A stretch of DNA of 64,000 bases from Flexilinea sp. (GCA_017432685.1 JAFRIR010000042.1:84122-148121); one strand, 5' to 3'; shown: positions 23,411 through 31,163, numbered from the stretch's first letter. Notes: generated by a model from the sequence alone, not told the origin. A program made the numbers and translations.

Positions 23411-23901
23411 TATTCCCGCTCCTTCCTGTAGGCTTGCCATGAATATGTTTCATAATTTTTTACTTCGACTTCAGAAAAATAACGTTTAGGGAATTTATAT
23501 TTTGTACTTTCAGATTCGTCGTCATCAGACCTTCCGCAAACTATCACATGTTCCCCAAACTCATCATTCCAAAATCTGAGAACTAAATACCATCCTGCCC
23601 ATTGGTGGAAACTGTTACCGCTTTCACACCAAATTGGCTTTCCTGTCATTTCTTTGAGTTCTTCCCAGCTAAGAGCGGGATTGTATTCCGTCAGCCCCGG
23701 CATAAATGCAGCTGTTGCCTTGTTCCTGTTTGCAATGTCCGCCTTGTATTCTTTCAGGTGATTCAGAGCATCGGCTTTGATTGCATTGCTTTCCGGATCA
23801 CAGCAATGAATATATGGACATTCCGCCGGACAGTTACCTAACTTATCCGCGGGTTTCAGACAGCATTCCAGTCCTTTTATGGTATCGTCGAGATTTTTCA
23901 C
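23410..23901 (-). CDS. Paralog family protein, long member
   Basis: 163 residues from GTG 23901 behind AAAGGAGCGATA. N-terminal LDDTIKGLECC with CPAECPYIHCC, central DALNHLKEYK, then NPALSWEELKEMTGKPIW and the C-terminal WQAYRKERE. It is the longest member of the family seen at 11519 and 29127. The last codons match the nucleotide sequence of the 11519 gene and serve as the next ribosome site. Confidence 0.7.
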   Translation of the reverse strand: MKNLDDTIKGLECCLKPADKLGNCPAECPYIHCCDPESNAIKADALNHLKEYKADIANRNKATAAFMPGLTEYNPALSWEELKEMTGKPIWCESGNSFHQWAGWYLVLRFWNDEFGEHVIVCGRSDDDESESTKYKFPKRYFSEVEVKNYETYSWQAYRKERE

Positions 23902-23922
23902 TATCGCTCCTTTATGTTATAT

Positions 23923-23951
23923 ATTATATAGCATTATTATTTATCTGTCAA
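23923..23951 (-). promoter_or_regulatory. Repeated phage promoter, copy 6
   Basis: TTGACA (23946-23951), 17-base spacer, TATAAT (23923-23928) on the minus strand, with GATAAATA after the -35. Reads into the gene starting at 23901. Confidence 0.7.
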
Positions 23952-23967
23952 TATTATATAATACTTA

Positions 23968-24087
23968 CTATTTGCTCATTGAGATAATAGCAGCAATTCC
24001 GCCGAGAAAAAAACAGATAAAGACCAAAGCGATGATCTTCTCCACCGGAGTCACAACAATTACCGATTCGCTTAATAACCAATCCAT
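23968..24087 (-). CDS. Small membrane protein, 39 aa
   Basis: GGAGAAGGTGACTGT precedes ATG 24087. One TM helix near the C-terminus (IIALVFICFFLGGIAAIIS). Third of three tandem mini membrane proteins. Confidence 0.5.
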   Translation of the reverse strand: MDWLLSESVIVVTPVEKIIALVFICFFLGGIAAIISMSK

Positions 24088-24091
24088 ACAG

Positions 24092-24199
24092 TCACCTTCT
24101 CCACCAAACATCAAACACAAGGATGATAAAGGCAATCAGCATCCCGATTCCTACCACATTCCGTATGATAATGTCCGTTTCAGAAACATACATCCACAT
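24092..24199 (-). CDS. Small membrane protein, 35 aa
   Basis: ATG 24199 overlaps the previous stop closely. One TM helix (NVVGIGMLIAFIILVFDVWW) then RR. Its final codons (GGTGGAGAAGG) supply the ribosome site of the next gene. Confidence 0.5.
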   Translation of the reverse strand: MWMYVSETDIIIRNVVGIGMLIAFIILVFDVWWRR

Positions 24200-24200
24200 A

Positions 24201-24362
24201 TCAGTACCCTCTTACTGCAAAAATAACCGCCGCTGTCACAACAAGCACTAATAAAGCGGCTCGCCCGGACCATTTATCGCGTTTTCCGTCATCCCAACCA
24301 TATATATAGCCCATAAAAAGCATTCCGAAAACAAAAATGAAATCAGTCCAGTCCCGAATCAT
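24201..24362 (-). CDS. Small membrane protein, 53 aa
   Basis: GAGGATTAATACTG precedes ATG 24362. Two hydrophobic helices (FIFVFGMLFMGYIYGW and ALLVLVVTAAVIFAV) separated by a charged loop. Confidence 0.5.
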   Translation of the reverse strand: MIRDWTDFIFVFGMLFMGYIYGWDDGKRDKWSGRAALLVLVVTAAVIFAVRGY

Positions 24363-24367
24363 CAGTA

Positions 24368-24757
24368 TTAATCCTCAATATAATCTATCGCCGCATAGAT
24401 ATCCGCGGGAATGTTCCCCGCCCACACATAACTGTTTTTCAGGATGTACTCGTTATATGTAGCCGCCGTCCGGTTTGCCCGCATCTTTGCCTGTTCAGAC
24501 CAACTGCGCTTTTCTGCGGTGTCTGCGTCCTTATACTGCTGATAGGTCAGGATGTCGAAATTCCAGGATGAGATCATCGCCCGGCAGCTGTCCTCTACGG
24601 TTTTCCGCTGCTCATAGGTGATCTCATCAGTTTTGTGCATCGAATATTGGTATTGATTCCATATCTCCCGCCCCTGGGGAGTGCATCCGAAAAAGATAAG
24701 CCCTGCAAACAGGGCTGTGATCAACATAATTCCCAATATGGATAAAAACTTCTCCAT
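24368..24757 (-). CDS. Membrane-anchored phage protein (lipoprotein-like)
   Basis: 129 residues: N-terminal hydrophobic segment ending FFGC (possible lipobox or TM), then a helical domain with VEDSCRAMISSWNFDILTYQQY and RANRTAATYNEYILKNS, a pattern recurrent in phages of this group. It follows the lipoprotein gene. Function unknown. Confidence 0.65.
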   Translation of the reverse strand: MEKFLSILGIMLITALFAGLIFFGCTPQGREIWNQYQYSMHKTDEITYEQRKTVEDSCRAMISSWNFDILTYQQYKDADTAEKRSWSEQAKMRANRTAATYNEYILKNSYVWAGNIPADIYAAIDYIED

Positions 24758-24761
24758 CGGT

Positions 24762-25337
24762 TTATTCTCCCTTCTCAGTGGTTTTCAGCAAACCATCAAT
24801 CTCAAACAATACGTCTGAATAGAGGTAACTCCCACACCATTCATAGTAGTTACCCTGTATATCAAAGAAAAAGATCCCATCGGGATTATCGCCATATGCC
24901 CCGTCAACATCCGGCAACCAGCGGTTATAAACATTGTATTTTCCATCATTCAACCGTTCATAATATTCACTATCGGGCGTCAGATAATTCCTCAGTGATG
25001 ATACCTTTCCGTCTACAACGAAATTCCCTATGACTGTCCCCATCGGAGAAAACAGCAGGATATACCCCATCGGCTTCGCGACAGGACAGATCAGCGCATT
25101 GGCTTTTTCCCGCTGACCATTGACCCAATACGTTCGGCGGATGAGGTTGTAGCGTTCCAGGGAATATTCCACATCATTCGGCGTTGGCTGATTCTGCGAC
25201 AATTTGTCCCCCGTCCTCATCTGATTCACGACGTCGCCCCTGGTATCGCTCACCTGTCCGCCTGATTCTTCATCGCATCCAGCAATGAATAGGGAAAACA
25301 TCAGAATTGTTATTAGAATTATTACGCAATGTTTCAT
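24762..25337 (-). CDS. Phage lipoprotein
   Basis: 191 residues from ATG 25337 (GGAGAAAATACG upstream). Signal peptide with lipobox LFIAGC; the mature protein is polar with KPMGYILLFSPMGTVIGNFVVDG. Phage lipoproteins often block superinfection at the cell surface; that role is inferred only from its localisation and its tandem with other membrane proteins. Confidence 0.7.
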   Translation of the reverse strand: MKHCVIILITILMFSLFIAGCDEESGGQVSDTRGDVVNQMRTGDKLSQNQPTPNDVEYSLERYNLIRRTYWVNGQREKANALICPVAKPMGYILLFSPMGTVIGNFVVDGKVSSLRNYLTPDSEYYERLNDGKYNVYNRWLPDVDGAYGDNPDGIFFFDIQGNYYEWCGSYLYSDVLFEIDGLLKTTEKGE

Positions 25338-25371
25338 CGTATTTTCTCCATTTAGTACAATATAGGGCAAC

Positions 25372-25713
25372 TCATTCGTTGCCCTTTTCATCGTCCGCAT
25401 ACTTATCCAGCTTCATTCTGGCCCGTTCCATCTTATCCTTCGGCACTGCTTTGTTTCTGTCAATGGAGTTCTGCACAACGTTCTTCAGTGTTGCGATGGC
25501 GGCCTGACCGTGCTGCGGAACAGCATCATTCAGATAGTGGTCTGCAATCACCGCCACCGATGACAGATAGGTCAGGAAGGTGTTTCTTCCTGAAAAGGAG
25601 TACCCGCCTTTGTTCGGCAGCTCAATTACCAGTGAATAATGCAGCCCCGATTTATCCAGCATTCCGTATGCCTTTTCGATCAGTTCCTGTGTTGTGTCTT
25701 TGTCTTTGCTCAT
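25372..25713 (-). CDS. Hypothetical phage protein, 113 aa
   Basis: Residues LIEKAYGMLDKSGLHYSLVIEL match the protein at 14747, and the overall layout matches the protein at 25799 (a single central helix and QNSIDRNK versus YTIEQNQT). The three form a small paralog set. GGGAGTGTAATC precedes ATG 25713. Function unknown. Confidence 0.6.
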   Translation of the reverse strand: MSKDKDTTQELIEKAYGMLDKSGLHYSLVIELPNKGGYSFSGRNTFLTYLSSVAVIADHYLNDAVPQHGQAAIATLKNVVQNSIDRNKAVPKDKMERARMKLDKYADDEKGNE

Positions 25714-25798
25714 GATTACACTCCCTGTTATATATTTTTTCTGTACTCATGATTATTTATTCGTCAATATAATTATTTATTTTAAAGGGTGAGAAAAA

Positions 25799-26125
25799 TT
25801 ATTGCTTTCCACCCTGCTCCAACGCTTCCTTCAGCCCGCCCAGTGTCTTCTGTGACTCCTCGCTGATCTGTGTCTGGTTCTGCTCTATCGTGTAATTGAC
25901 AACGCTGAGGATGTCCTGGATGACCTTATCCCGCCCTAGCTGTGGGATGGTGTTCTGCATAAAGGCATCGATCATCGTCCCGATGAGCCCCAGTCCCGAG
26001 TTGTAGGTGATCCGTGAATAGACCATCGTGTTGTTATCGCTTGCGGTGTGACACACAAGCATGAATTTGTCTGCATCTTCCGCAATTTTCTCAACAATTT
26101 CTTTATATTTTTCATCAATTTCCAT
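25799..26125 (-). CDS. Hypothetical phage protein, 108 aa
   Basis: Paralog of the previous entry by layout: FMLVCHTASDNNTMVYSRI, then IDAFMQNTIPQLGRDKVIQDILSVV. AAGGAGAAAATT precedes ATG 26125. Function unknown. Confidence 0.6.
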   Translation of the reverse strand: MEIDEKYKEIVEKIAEDADKFMLVCHTASDNNTMVYSRITYNSGLGLIGTMIDAFMQNTIPQLGRDKVIQDILSVVNYTIEQNQTQISEESQKTLGGLKEALEQGGKQ

Positions 26126-26152
26126 AATTTTCTCCTTATAGATTATTTCTGT

Positions 26153-27088
26153 TCAAAACATTGGCAGCTGTATATATTTCGGCGGTGGGTTATAATGATC
26201 ATCCACGCAATACAGGGCTTCTACTCTTTTCAACGAATTACTGGCAGCAGCCATTGTTGATATTTTTTCACCACTCCAAACCAACCCTCCTAATTTGTAG
26301 CTGCTGAAATAAACAGGATACGGCTGAGCCACCGCCCATCCATAAAACGCTCCAAAATCAAAATTTATGCCATAATCTGGATTTCGGTCACTCGTATTCT
26401 GGTAGGGAATATCGCAATAAACCACATCACCGTCCTGATACTTATAATCACGATAATCCATACAGGTCATTTCCAATGTAGTGATCCGTTCGAGCTGTTG
26501 GAGCCGTTCGAGCCGTTCGAGCTGTTCGAGACGTTGGAGCCGTTCGAGACGTTGGAGTTGTTGGAGCTGTTGAAGTTCGTATCTTTCACTCTTATGCGCT
26601 TTTGTGTAATAGCTCAGGAATTTCCGCCGTTCGGAAAAATGTGCTGCATCACACGGCAAATCACATTTCAGGTTGTGAAATCCAGAAATCGGTGTGTTAT
26701 GAAACACCCATTCATGCCCAGCTCGCTTCATCGGTTCAACATTCTTACTAAACATATAAGTCCGACCGTCATTTCCGAAACTCCAGATCCACTTTACATA
26801 ACCGTCGGTATCCTTCTTTGCAAAGAACTCCTCCCGGCTGATAAACTCCGGCACGAACTGTTCATAGCTGTATTTTCCGGCTATCGCGCCCCGGATCAAC
26901 GGAATCAGTAGAGGATTGATGTCGTTATACAAAACCTGTTTCCACTTTCGCGACAGCAGCGCGCAATGACTGATGGCAAACCCGCCTCCGAAGAGATCAA
27001 CAAGGCGGTTTCCAGCTGGCAGGTGTGCGATAATGTCATCCGCTATAGCTGACTTACTGCCTTGATAAGGAATACCATACATAGCCAT
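26153..27088 (-). CDS. D12-class N6-adenine DNA methyltransferase with repeat insert
   Basis: 311 residues. Motifs of Dam/D12 enzymes: YQGSKSAIADDI and VDLFGGGF (SAM site), then CDIPYQNT as the DPPY-type catalytic motif. Between them, at residues 171-201, is a run of LQQ/LQR/LER/LEQ triplets encoded by 9-base repeats, replacing part of the target recognition region. The methyltransferase probably protects phage DNA. The tract could expand or contract and alter specificity. Confidence 0.82.
   Translation of the reverse strand: MAMYGIPYQGSKSAIADDIIAHLPAGNRLVDLFGGGFAISHCALLSRKWKQVLYNDINPLLIPLIRGAIAGKYSYEQFVPEFISREEFFAKKDTDGYVKWIWSFGNDGRTYMFSKNVEPMKRAGHEWVFHNTPISGFHNLKCDLPCDAAHFSERRKFLSYYTKAHKSERYELQQLQQLQRLERLQRLEQLERLERLQQLERITTLEMTCMDYRDYKYQDGDVVYCDIPYQNTSDRNPDYGINFDFGAFYGWAVAQPYPVYFSSYKLGGLVWSGEKISTMAAASNSLKRVEALYCVDDHYNPPPKYIQLPMF
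26484..26576 (-). repeat. Tandem 9-bp repeat inside methyltransferase gene
   Basis: About ten imperfect 9-base units of the type GTTCGAGCC/GTTGGAGCC encode the Leu-Glu/Gln-Arg/Gln triplet tract. The period is 9 bases, so slippage would keep the frame. Confidence 0.8.
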
Positions 27089-27102
27089 TGTGAATTCACA
27101 CC

Positions 27103-27627
27103 CTAAATAATTTCATCCATCATTTCCGCGGCCATCTCCATCAGCATCTGCGCACAGCGCGAATCAGGGGATTCGGCGGCGTTGCTTTGCAGCATTGGAC
27201 ATTCCACACAATTTATTTCAGAGCAGCAACGCAGGGCGTGAACGACATCCGGCCACTGCATTTCAGTTTCGGGGTCGACATCCGGTTCCGCTTCACTTTC
27301 GTCCGGCATCACCGCGGCTTTTGCATAAATTTCTCTCAGCTGCTCCACGCTCTTGTTGATCAGCTCATGATTCGGCTGTTTGTCGTTCAGTTCGATGGTC
27401 CGTTCCAGGGTCGTCCGCATATCCTCATGAACTGTGCAGCCATTGCCTTCCACATATTCGTTCATAATGGATTCTGACACCGCCACCAGGAAACCGAGCA
27501 TGGTCTTGTAGTCTTTCGGCTTGTACCGCCACTGGATACCTTCCCCATCCGAATAATCGTATTGTGCAGCAAAGAACCCTTTCGGCTCAGCGTTCAGCAG
27601 GTCAGCAACAAGGTCAATGGTTTTCAT
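27103..27627 (-). CDS. Hypothetical Cys-motif phage protein
   Basis: 174 residues from ATG 27627, which overlaps the end of the upstream gene; GAAGGCAG is the ribosome site. The N-terminal part is SMC-free alpha/beta; the C-terminus has CCSEINCVECPM, like the Cys modules of neighbouring small proteins. No family recognised. Confidence 0.55.
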   Translation of the reverse strand: MKTIDLVADLLNAEPKGFFAAQYDYSDGEGIQWRYKPKDYKTMLGFLVAVSESIMNEYVEGNGCTVHEDMRTTLERTIELNDKQPNHELINKSVEQLREIYAKAAVMPDESEAEPDVDPETEMQWPDVVHALRCCSEINCVECPMLQSNAAESPDSRCAQMLMEMAAEMMDEII

Positions 27628-28150
27628 CAAACTCTGCCTTCTTTCGTTCGTACAACGCTTTGATCCGCTCAGGGTCGTCCGTGATAATATCGAACTTGTC
27701 GGATGTATAGCCGGGACGGACATCCTCTGTATACTCGATATAGATCTTTTTGGGATGTACCGGCGGGGTGTACGGGAAGGTGATCGGTGCGAGGGGAATC
27801 TTGTTAGTGCTGTACCATGTGATCCCGCCGTCGTCTGATACAATGAATTCATCCCCGTCTGTAGCAATGCCGTTTTCACCCCTGAAAACGCTATAGCATC
27901 GGTTATTCTGATTTTTTGAAGCCTCGGTTCCCCATTCGGATTTCTCCCCCGTCAGTGGAAGGATCGGTTTCCAGCGCAGCAGCCTTTCCAGGATGGTCAG
28001 CGCATATTCGGCGGTGAATCCTGTGTGACTCTGTTCTGCGAAGGTCGCAACGATATCCAGGATTTGCTGATTCATCCGTTCCTGCAGCCCGTCATCGTCC
28101 TTACCGAGCAGTTCCAACTCCCGCTTTGCATAATTGACAATATCGCTCAT
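27614..28150 (-). CDS. Conserved phage hypothetical protein
   Basis: 178 residues. LERLLRWKPILPLTGEKSEW followed by NRCYSVF, DGDEFIVSDDGGITWYS is a recurrent phage pattern (LLxxxPLTPLTG...RCsxVF). A 4-base overlap with the upstream membrane protein gene. Function unknown. Confidence 0.7.
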   Translation of the reverse strand: MSDIVNYAKRELELLGKDDDGLQERMNQQILDIVATFAEQSHTGFTAEYALTILERLLRWKPILPLTGEKSEWGTEASKNQNNRCYSVFRGENGIATDGDEFIVSDDGGITWYSTNKIPLAPITFPYTPPVHPKKIYIEYTEDVRPGYTSDKFDIITDDPERIKALYERKKAEFDENH

Positions 28151-28305
28151 ATAAGCCTCAGTACATATTTCAGAGTTAATATAACAATCAGGAAACCGGA
28201 CATAAAAAAACCGTACAGAAAGCCATTCTGTCCTTTATCCCAACGTCCGCCGATATAGGCGAAAATACCGAACAGTACAATTTTGAGAAAATCAGTTATT
28301 GACAT
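28147..28305 (-). CDS. Small membrane protein, 52 aa
   Basis: GGAGGTGCAATC precedes ATG 28305. Two hydrophobic segments (FLKIVLFGIFAYIGG and FMSGFLIVILTLKYVL). Function unknown. Confidence 0.55.
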   Translation of the reverse strand: MSITDFLKIVLFGIFAYIGGRWDKGQNGFLYGFFMSGFLIVILTLKYVLRLI

Positions 28306-28318
28306 GATTGCACCTCCG

Positions 28319-28498
28319 TCAGTTCGGTTGCTGCAATAATGATTCAAATGTCTCATGAATCACAAGCGGGTATTCGCCCATCATCAGGATGGCATGATCC
28401 TGATACAGCTGCGGACTTTTGGTGATGTAGTCTACCCTGTCCATATTGACGAGAACAGGCTCGCCGTTTTCTTTCTTGTGGTAAATCGCAAAATTCAT
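28319..28498 (-). CDS. FlbD-like small protein, second copy
   Basis: 59 residues from ATG 28498 behind AAGGAGAAAAAGAAT. GEPVLVNMDRVDYI ... GEYPLVIHETFESLL parallels the FlbD-like protein at 22685. Confidence 0.5.
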   Translation of the reverse strand: MNFAIYHKKENGEPVLVNMDRVDYITKSPQLYQDHAILMMGEYPLVIHETFESLLQQPN

Positions 28499-28511
28499 AT
28501 TCTTTTTCTCC

Positions 28512-28793
28512 TTAGCTCCAGATGATCTCAGTATTACATTTTGTACAGACGTCAAAGCCCATGATGACTTCCGCTCCGCAGTTCCCGCAGTGGTAGGTCA
28601 CTTTGGCTTTCTGCGGTTTGTTGTTATCGTTCCAATCCAGAATGGCAGTATCGATGTGTATGTATGCATTTGAGCGGTTATTGCAGTGTTCACATTTTAA
28701 ATAGTACGGTCTCAGCTTATCTTCATCACCGCGGTAGAGAAGTGCTTTTCCGCCGCAGTTCTTGCATGAAAGGATTTTGATTCTCTCTTCCAT
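28512..28793 (-). CDS. Double zinc-ribbon phage protein
   Basis: 93 residues with two Cys-pair modules: CKNCGGKA...CEHC and CGNCGAE...CTKC. Lar-like in the first half (AILDWNDNN replaces AxxAWNxR). Probably binds zinc; role unknown. Confidence 0.65.
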   Translation of the reverse strand: MEERIKILSCKNCGGKALLYRGDEDKLRPYYLKCEHCNNRSNAYIHIDTAILDWNDNNKPQKAKVTYHCGNCGAEVIMGFDVCTKCNTEIIWS

Positions 28794-28794
28794 A

Positions 28795-29127
28795 TCAGAC
28801 TCCGGTTCTTATGTGAAATGAGACCGACGGCTCCCCGATTTTCCTTGCAGCCAGGATTTCAGGGTGAGTTTCTGCATATCCTGACAGCAGTTTCTTATCC
28901 CAGGTTTCCTTGCCTTTGTTGTAAACCGCTGTGATGTAATCGGTCTTTACTGATGCGCCAAGGGAAAGCACTTCTTTATTGACGTCGTTTTCCAGATTTT
29001 CCAGCATCTCCGTTAATTCGGCGGTCTCGCTTTTGAATTTGATCTCCGCTTCTTTGTAGCGCAGCCGCAAATCAGCAATCAGGTTCAGCTTTTCGGTCAG
29101 TGTGATTTTCAAACTCTCATCATCCAT
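28795..29127 (-). CDS. Conserved phage hypothetical protein
   Basis: 110 residues. VYNKGKETWDKKLLSGYAETHPEI ... RKIGEPSVSFH matches a small phage family (YNKGR.sWDtK.L.GYA...PEi...RK.G.PSVS). N-terminal half is a coiled coil. CAGGAGGTTGAC precedes ATG 29127. Confidence 0.7.
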   Translation of the reverse strand: MDDESLKITLTEKLNLIADLRLRYKEAEIKFKSETAELTEMLENLENDVNKEVLSLGASVKTDYITAVYNKGKETWDKKLLSGYAETHPEILAARKIGEPSVSFHIRTGV

Positions 29128-29513
29128 CAGTCAACCTCCTGCCGGTAATACCGGTATTCGTCCAGATTTTTCCGATAAATCCAGCATTCGACCCCGCTGC
29201 ATGTGGTGGCATAGATCACATCATCGTTTCCGTTTCCAAGCGTCGGCACCCTGTAAATCGTCAGCCATTCTCCCACATCACCGTGTACCCAATAGACGGG
29301 CTTATCCTGCATCCGCCGAAGCTCTTCCCAGGTCATCGGGACGTTCAGTTCTTCGTTAGGCGAATCGGTCAATTCCATTACTTCTCGAAGGACTTTCAGG
29401 TAGTGCAGCGCATCGGTTTCGTATTCCACACCGTCTTTTGTGTAGCACTGAATAAATGCCTTTCGCCGCTGAAATTCAGCGATCACTTCATCCAATGTTT
29501 TGAATGTGTTCAT
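29127..29513 (-). CDS. Paralog family protein
   Basis: 128 residues: TLDEVIAEFQRRKAF, DALHYLKVLREV, then PMTWEELRRMQDKPVYW. The C-terminus ends YRYYRQEVD, whose codons contain CAGGAGGT, the ribosome site of the next gene, as in the YRKERE members. Confidence 0.7.
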   Translation of the reverse strand: MNTFKTLDEVIAEFQRRKAFIQCYTKDGVEYETDALHYLKVLREVMELTDSPNEELNVPMTWEELRRMQDKPVYWVHGDVGEWLTIYRVPTLGNGNDDVIYATTCSGVECWIYRKNLDEYRYYRQEVD

Positions 29514-30037
29514 AGATTGTGATAAACTCCGCACGGTTTAAACTCAGGACAGAAATTTTCATCCATGTGGCACTGGGGAACAAGCAAGCTGTTCCAGACA
29601 TCAAAATCAATTTCCAGGATTTCTTTTTTGATGGCATACATGATATCCCGTGTCACTCTGTCTGCCTTCATGCACATGCGCTTCCTTGCCATGAAGATCA
29701 GTTCCTGCGCATTGATATCCATGATGTGGGTGACAGGCGCGTCCTGGCGTTCCGCTCCGCGGTCTGCGTTCCTGCGCTGGCTCTGTACATAGTGCTCAAC
29801 CCCGTATTTGTGCCTTACAAAATGTACGCTGTTGCAATAAGGGATATTCTCCATCTGGATCGTGAACATCAGTGTCCGAATCGGGGAATGTTCTGCTCTC
29901 AGGATTTTTCGCTTCCATTCGACCGACGGCTCTTTCGGCGCGTCAAACTTCCCCTGTGTAGCTCGTGCCAGCAGCAGACAACGTTTCCAGTCCTCTTCTG
30001 TCGGGCAGCGCAGGATTTCAATTTTCCAGTTGTTCAT
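29510..30037 (-). CDS. ThyX-like (flavin-dependent thymidylate synthase family) protein, divergent
   Basis: 175 residues. AEHSPIRTLMFTIQMENIPY then HFVRHKYGVEHYVQSQRRN corresponds to the ThyX fold and its RHRxxSxNxxSxR signature, but the third Arg is Lys, the first Ser and the Asn are replaced, and one residue is inserted. At 175 residues it is shorter than typical ThyX (about 220-250). It may make dTMP or a modified pyrimidine, or have lost synthase activity. Confidence 0.7.
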   Translation of the reverse strand: MNNWKIEILRCPTEEDWKRCLLLARATQGKFDAPKEPSVEWKRKILRAEHSPIRTLMFTIQMENIPYCNSVHFVRHKYGVEHYVQSQRRNADRGAERQDAPVTHIMDINAQELIFMARKRMCMKADRVTRDIMYAIKKEILEIDFDVWNSLLVPQCHMDENFCPEFKPCGVYHNL

Positions 30038-30299
30038 CCTCTTCTCCGTCCATTTTACGTTTCAGCATTTCAGCAAATTCGTCCATGTCCTTCGCGAAAT
30101 CCTTCGCATCCTCAGTACAGGCGTCTGAAATTACCTGCATCTTGCGCAAGATATCAATTCGGCCAATCACACGCCCAAGCTGGAAGATTTCCAATATACC
30201 GGGGGTTTCTTTGAAATTTTCCTTCATCAATAGATCGATGTTGTCAAACATCAAATCGGCTTTCAGTTTCTCCATATCAAGATCGTTCAGTTTATCCAT
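30018..30299 (-). CDS. Hypothetical acidic helical protein
   Basis: 93 residues, acidic and helical, overlapping the ThyX-like gene by 20 bases. Behind leader element 5. No family recognised. Confidence 0.55.
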   Translation of the reverse strand: MDKLNDLDMEKLKADLMFDNIDLLMKENFKETPGILEIFQLGRVIGRIDILRKMQVISDACTEDAKDFAKDMDEFAEMLKRKMDGEEDEQLEN

Positions 30300-30333
30300 A
30301 AATTTTATGCAGCTCCATGTTGTAAAAAAAAGA

Positions 30334-30356
30334 AGCCAGCCTGTGGCGCACTGGCT
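30334..30356 (-). terminator. Leader hairpin 5 / intrinsic terminator
   Basis: Minus-strand stem AGCCAG/CTGGCT (arms 30351-30356 and 30334-30339) followed by TCTTTTTTTT, 35 bases before ATG 30299 and preceded by GGACTTAGAGCC, a weak match to the leader motif of modules 1-4. Confidence 0.6.
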
Positions 30357-30470
30357 CTAAGTCCGAAAGTTTCATGTCTGAAAAATTACCGAAAGTCAGG
30401 ATTTTTACTTCTTTTGATTTTCTCCAATTACTAAAAACCAAAGGCATCCTCCTTTCGATATTTCGTATTA

Positions 30471-30514
30471 CCGCAGTAAAACCGTCAAGGGTACATCCCT
30501 AACGGACAGTTCTT
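30471..30514 (-). repeat. Structured repeat unit alpha, copy 3
   Basis: Minus-strand AAGAACTGTCCGTTAGGG..CCCTTGACGGTTTTACTGCGG, a hairpin with a bulged T. It shares the TTAGGGATGTACCC core and the GTTTTACTGCG flank with copies at 30599 and 31164. It lies beyond the terminator at 30523. Confidence 0.6.
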
Positions 30515-30522
30515 GAAAAAAG

Positions 30523-30551
30523 AACACCGTGCCGGGGAACTCCACGGTGTT
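30523..30551 (-). terminator. Strong intrinsic terminator of the non-coding block
   Basis: Minus-strand 9-bp stem AACACCGTG/CACGGTGTT (arms 30543-30551 and 30523-30531) followed by CTTTTTTC. It marks a likely 3' end for a transcript coming from the tRNA-Thr side. Confidence 0.8.
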
Positions 30552-30598
30552 TTGAAAGGAAAACTGTATATTTTATGACCCATGTATTTTTTTATTTC

Positions 30599-30639
30599 CC
30601 GGTAAAACGCGAGGGTATGTCCCTCACGAACGTTCTCGC
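30599..30639 (-). repeat. Structured repeat unit alpha, copy 2
   Basis: Minus-strand GCGAGAACGTTCGTGAGGG..CCCTCGCGTTTTACCGG. Against copy 1 an A-U pair of the stem is replaced by G-C, a compensating change. It directly follows the 10-bp hairpin 30640-30670. Confidence 0.65.
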
Positions 30640-30886
30640 GGGCAGACCGCATGTGCCGGACGGTCTGCCCTTCCCATTTCTTCATGTCAGGAGGTCTTCA
30701 GCACATTCCGCTTGCCAGGTATCAACCGATGGTCGGCTGTTATTTTCCCCCGATGCCCGGATGGGCCGCATCGGTTCGACATTTAGAGAAGAAGTATGTA
30801 GTTATTGGTCAAACAATTTGTCACCCCGAAAAGGCTTGGAGAATTATTTCCATTTGACATTAGAAAAGTCAGACGTAATGTCTAAA

Positions 30887-30944
30887 TCATTTGTAACGCG
30901 CGCGGAGAGTCATTCGCGCCCTTTCTCAAGTATTGTTTTGTCTC
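30887..30944 (-). repeat. Structured repeat unit beta, copy 2
   Basis: Minus-strand ACAAAACAATACTTGAGAAAGGG, then stem GCGCG/CGCGC around ATGACTCTC, then GTTACAAATGA. The same flanks surround GCGGC/GCCGC in copy 1, so both sides of the stem changed together. Confidence 0.65.
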
Positions 30945-30974
30945 ATCCGGTGAGATGGAATTTCTCCCACCCTG

Positions 30975-31047
30975 AGCCGCCATCAGGACTCGAACCTGAA
31001 TCGTTCGATTACGAATCGAATGCTCTTGCCGATTGAGCTATGACGGC
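30975..31047 (-). tRNA. tRNA-Thr (anticodon CGT)
   Basis: A complete cloverleaf: acceptor GCCGTCA/TGGCGGC, D-arm GCTC/GAGC, anticodon stem TTCGA/TCGAA with loop TTCGTAA (anticodon CGT, reads ACG), T-arm around TTCGAGT. CCA is not encoded. It lies deep within the prophage, flanked by structured repeats, so it is phage-borne. Confidence 0.92.
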
Positions 31048-31104
31048 TTACGTATGGCTGCGATCCCCATACGGTGATTTTGTTTCAGTGTTAAAAAACA
31101 AGCT

Positions 31105-31163
31105 TCATTTGTAACGCGGCTGAGGGTCACGCCGCCCTTTCTAAAGTATTGTTTTTTTTGTCT
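31105..31163 (-). repeat. Structured repeat unit beta, copy 1
   Basis: Minus-strand AACAATACTTTAGAAAGGG, then stem GCGGC/GCCGC around GTGACCCTCA, then GTTACAAATGA. Lies just upstream of tRNA-Thr and directly after alpha copy 1. Confidence 0.65.

Noticed and set aside
25740..25770. Eighth copy of the repeated promoter
   Set aside because: TTGACG and AATAAATA are present at 25754-25767, but no TATAAT-like box follows at the right distance.
30485..30685. 66-codon minus frame in the non-coding block
   Set aside because: It runs through two hairpins and the terminator, has no family match, and the repeated peptides reflect the repeated RNA hairpins.
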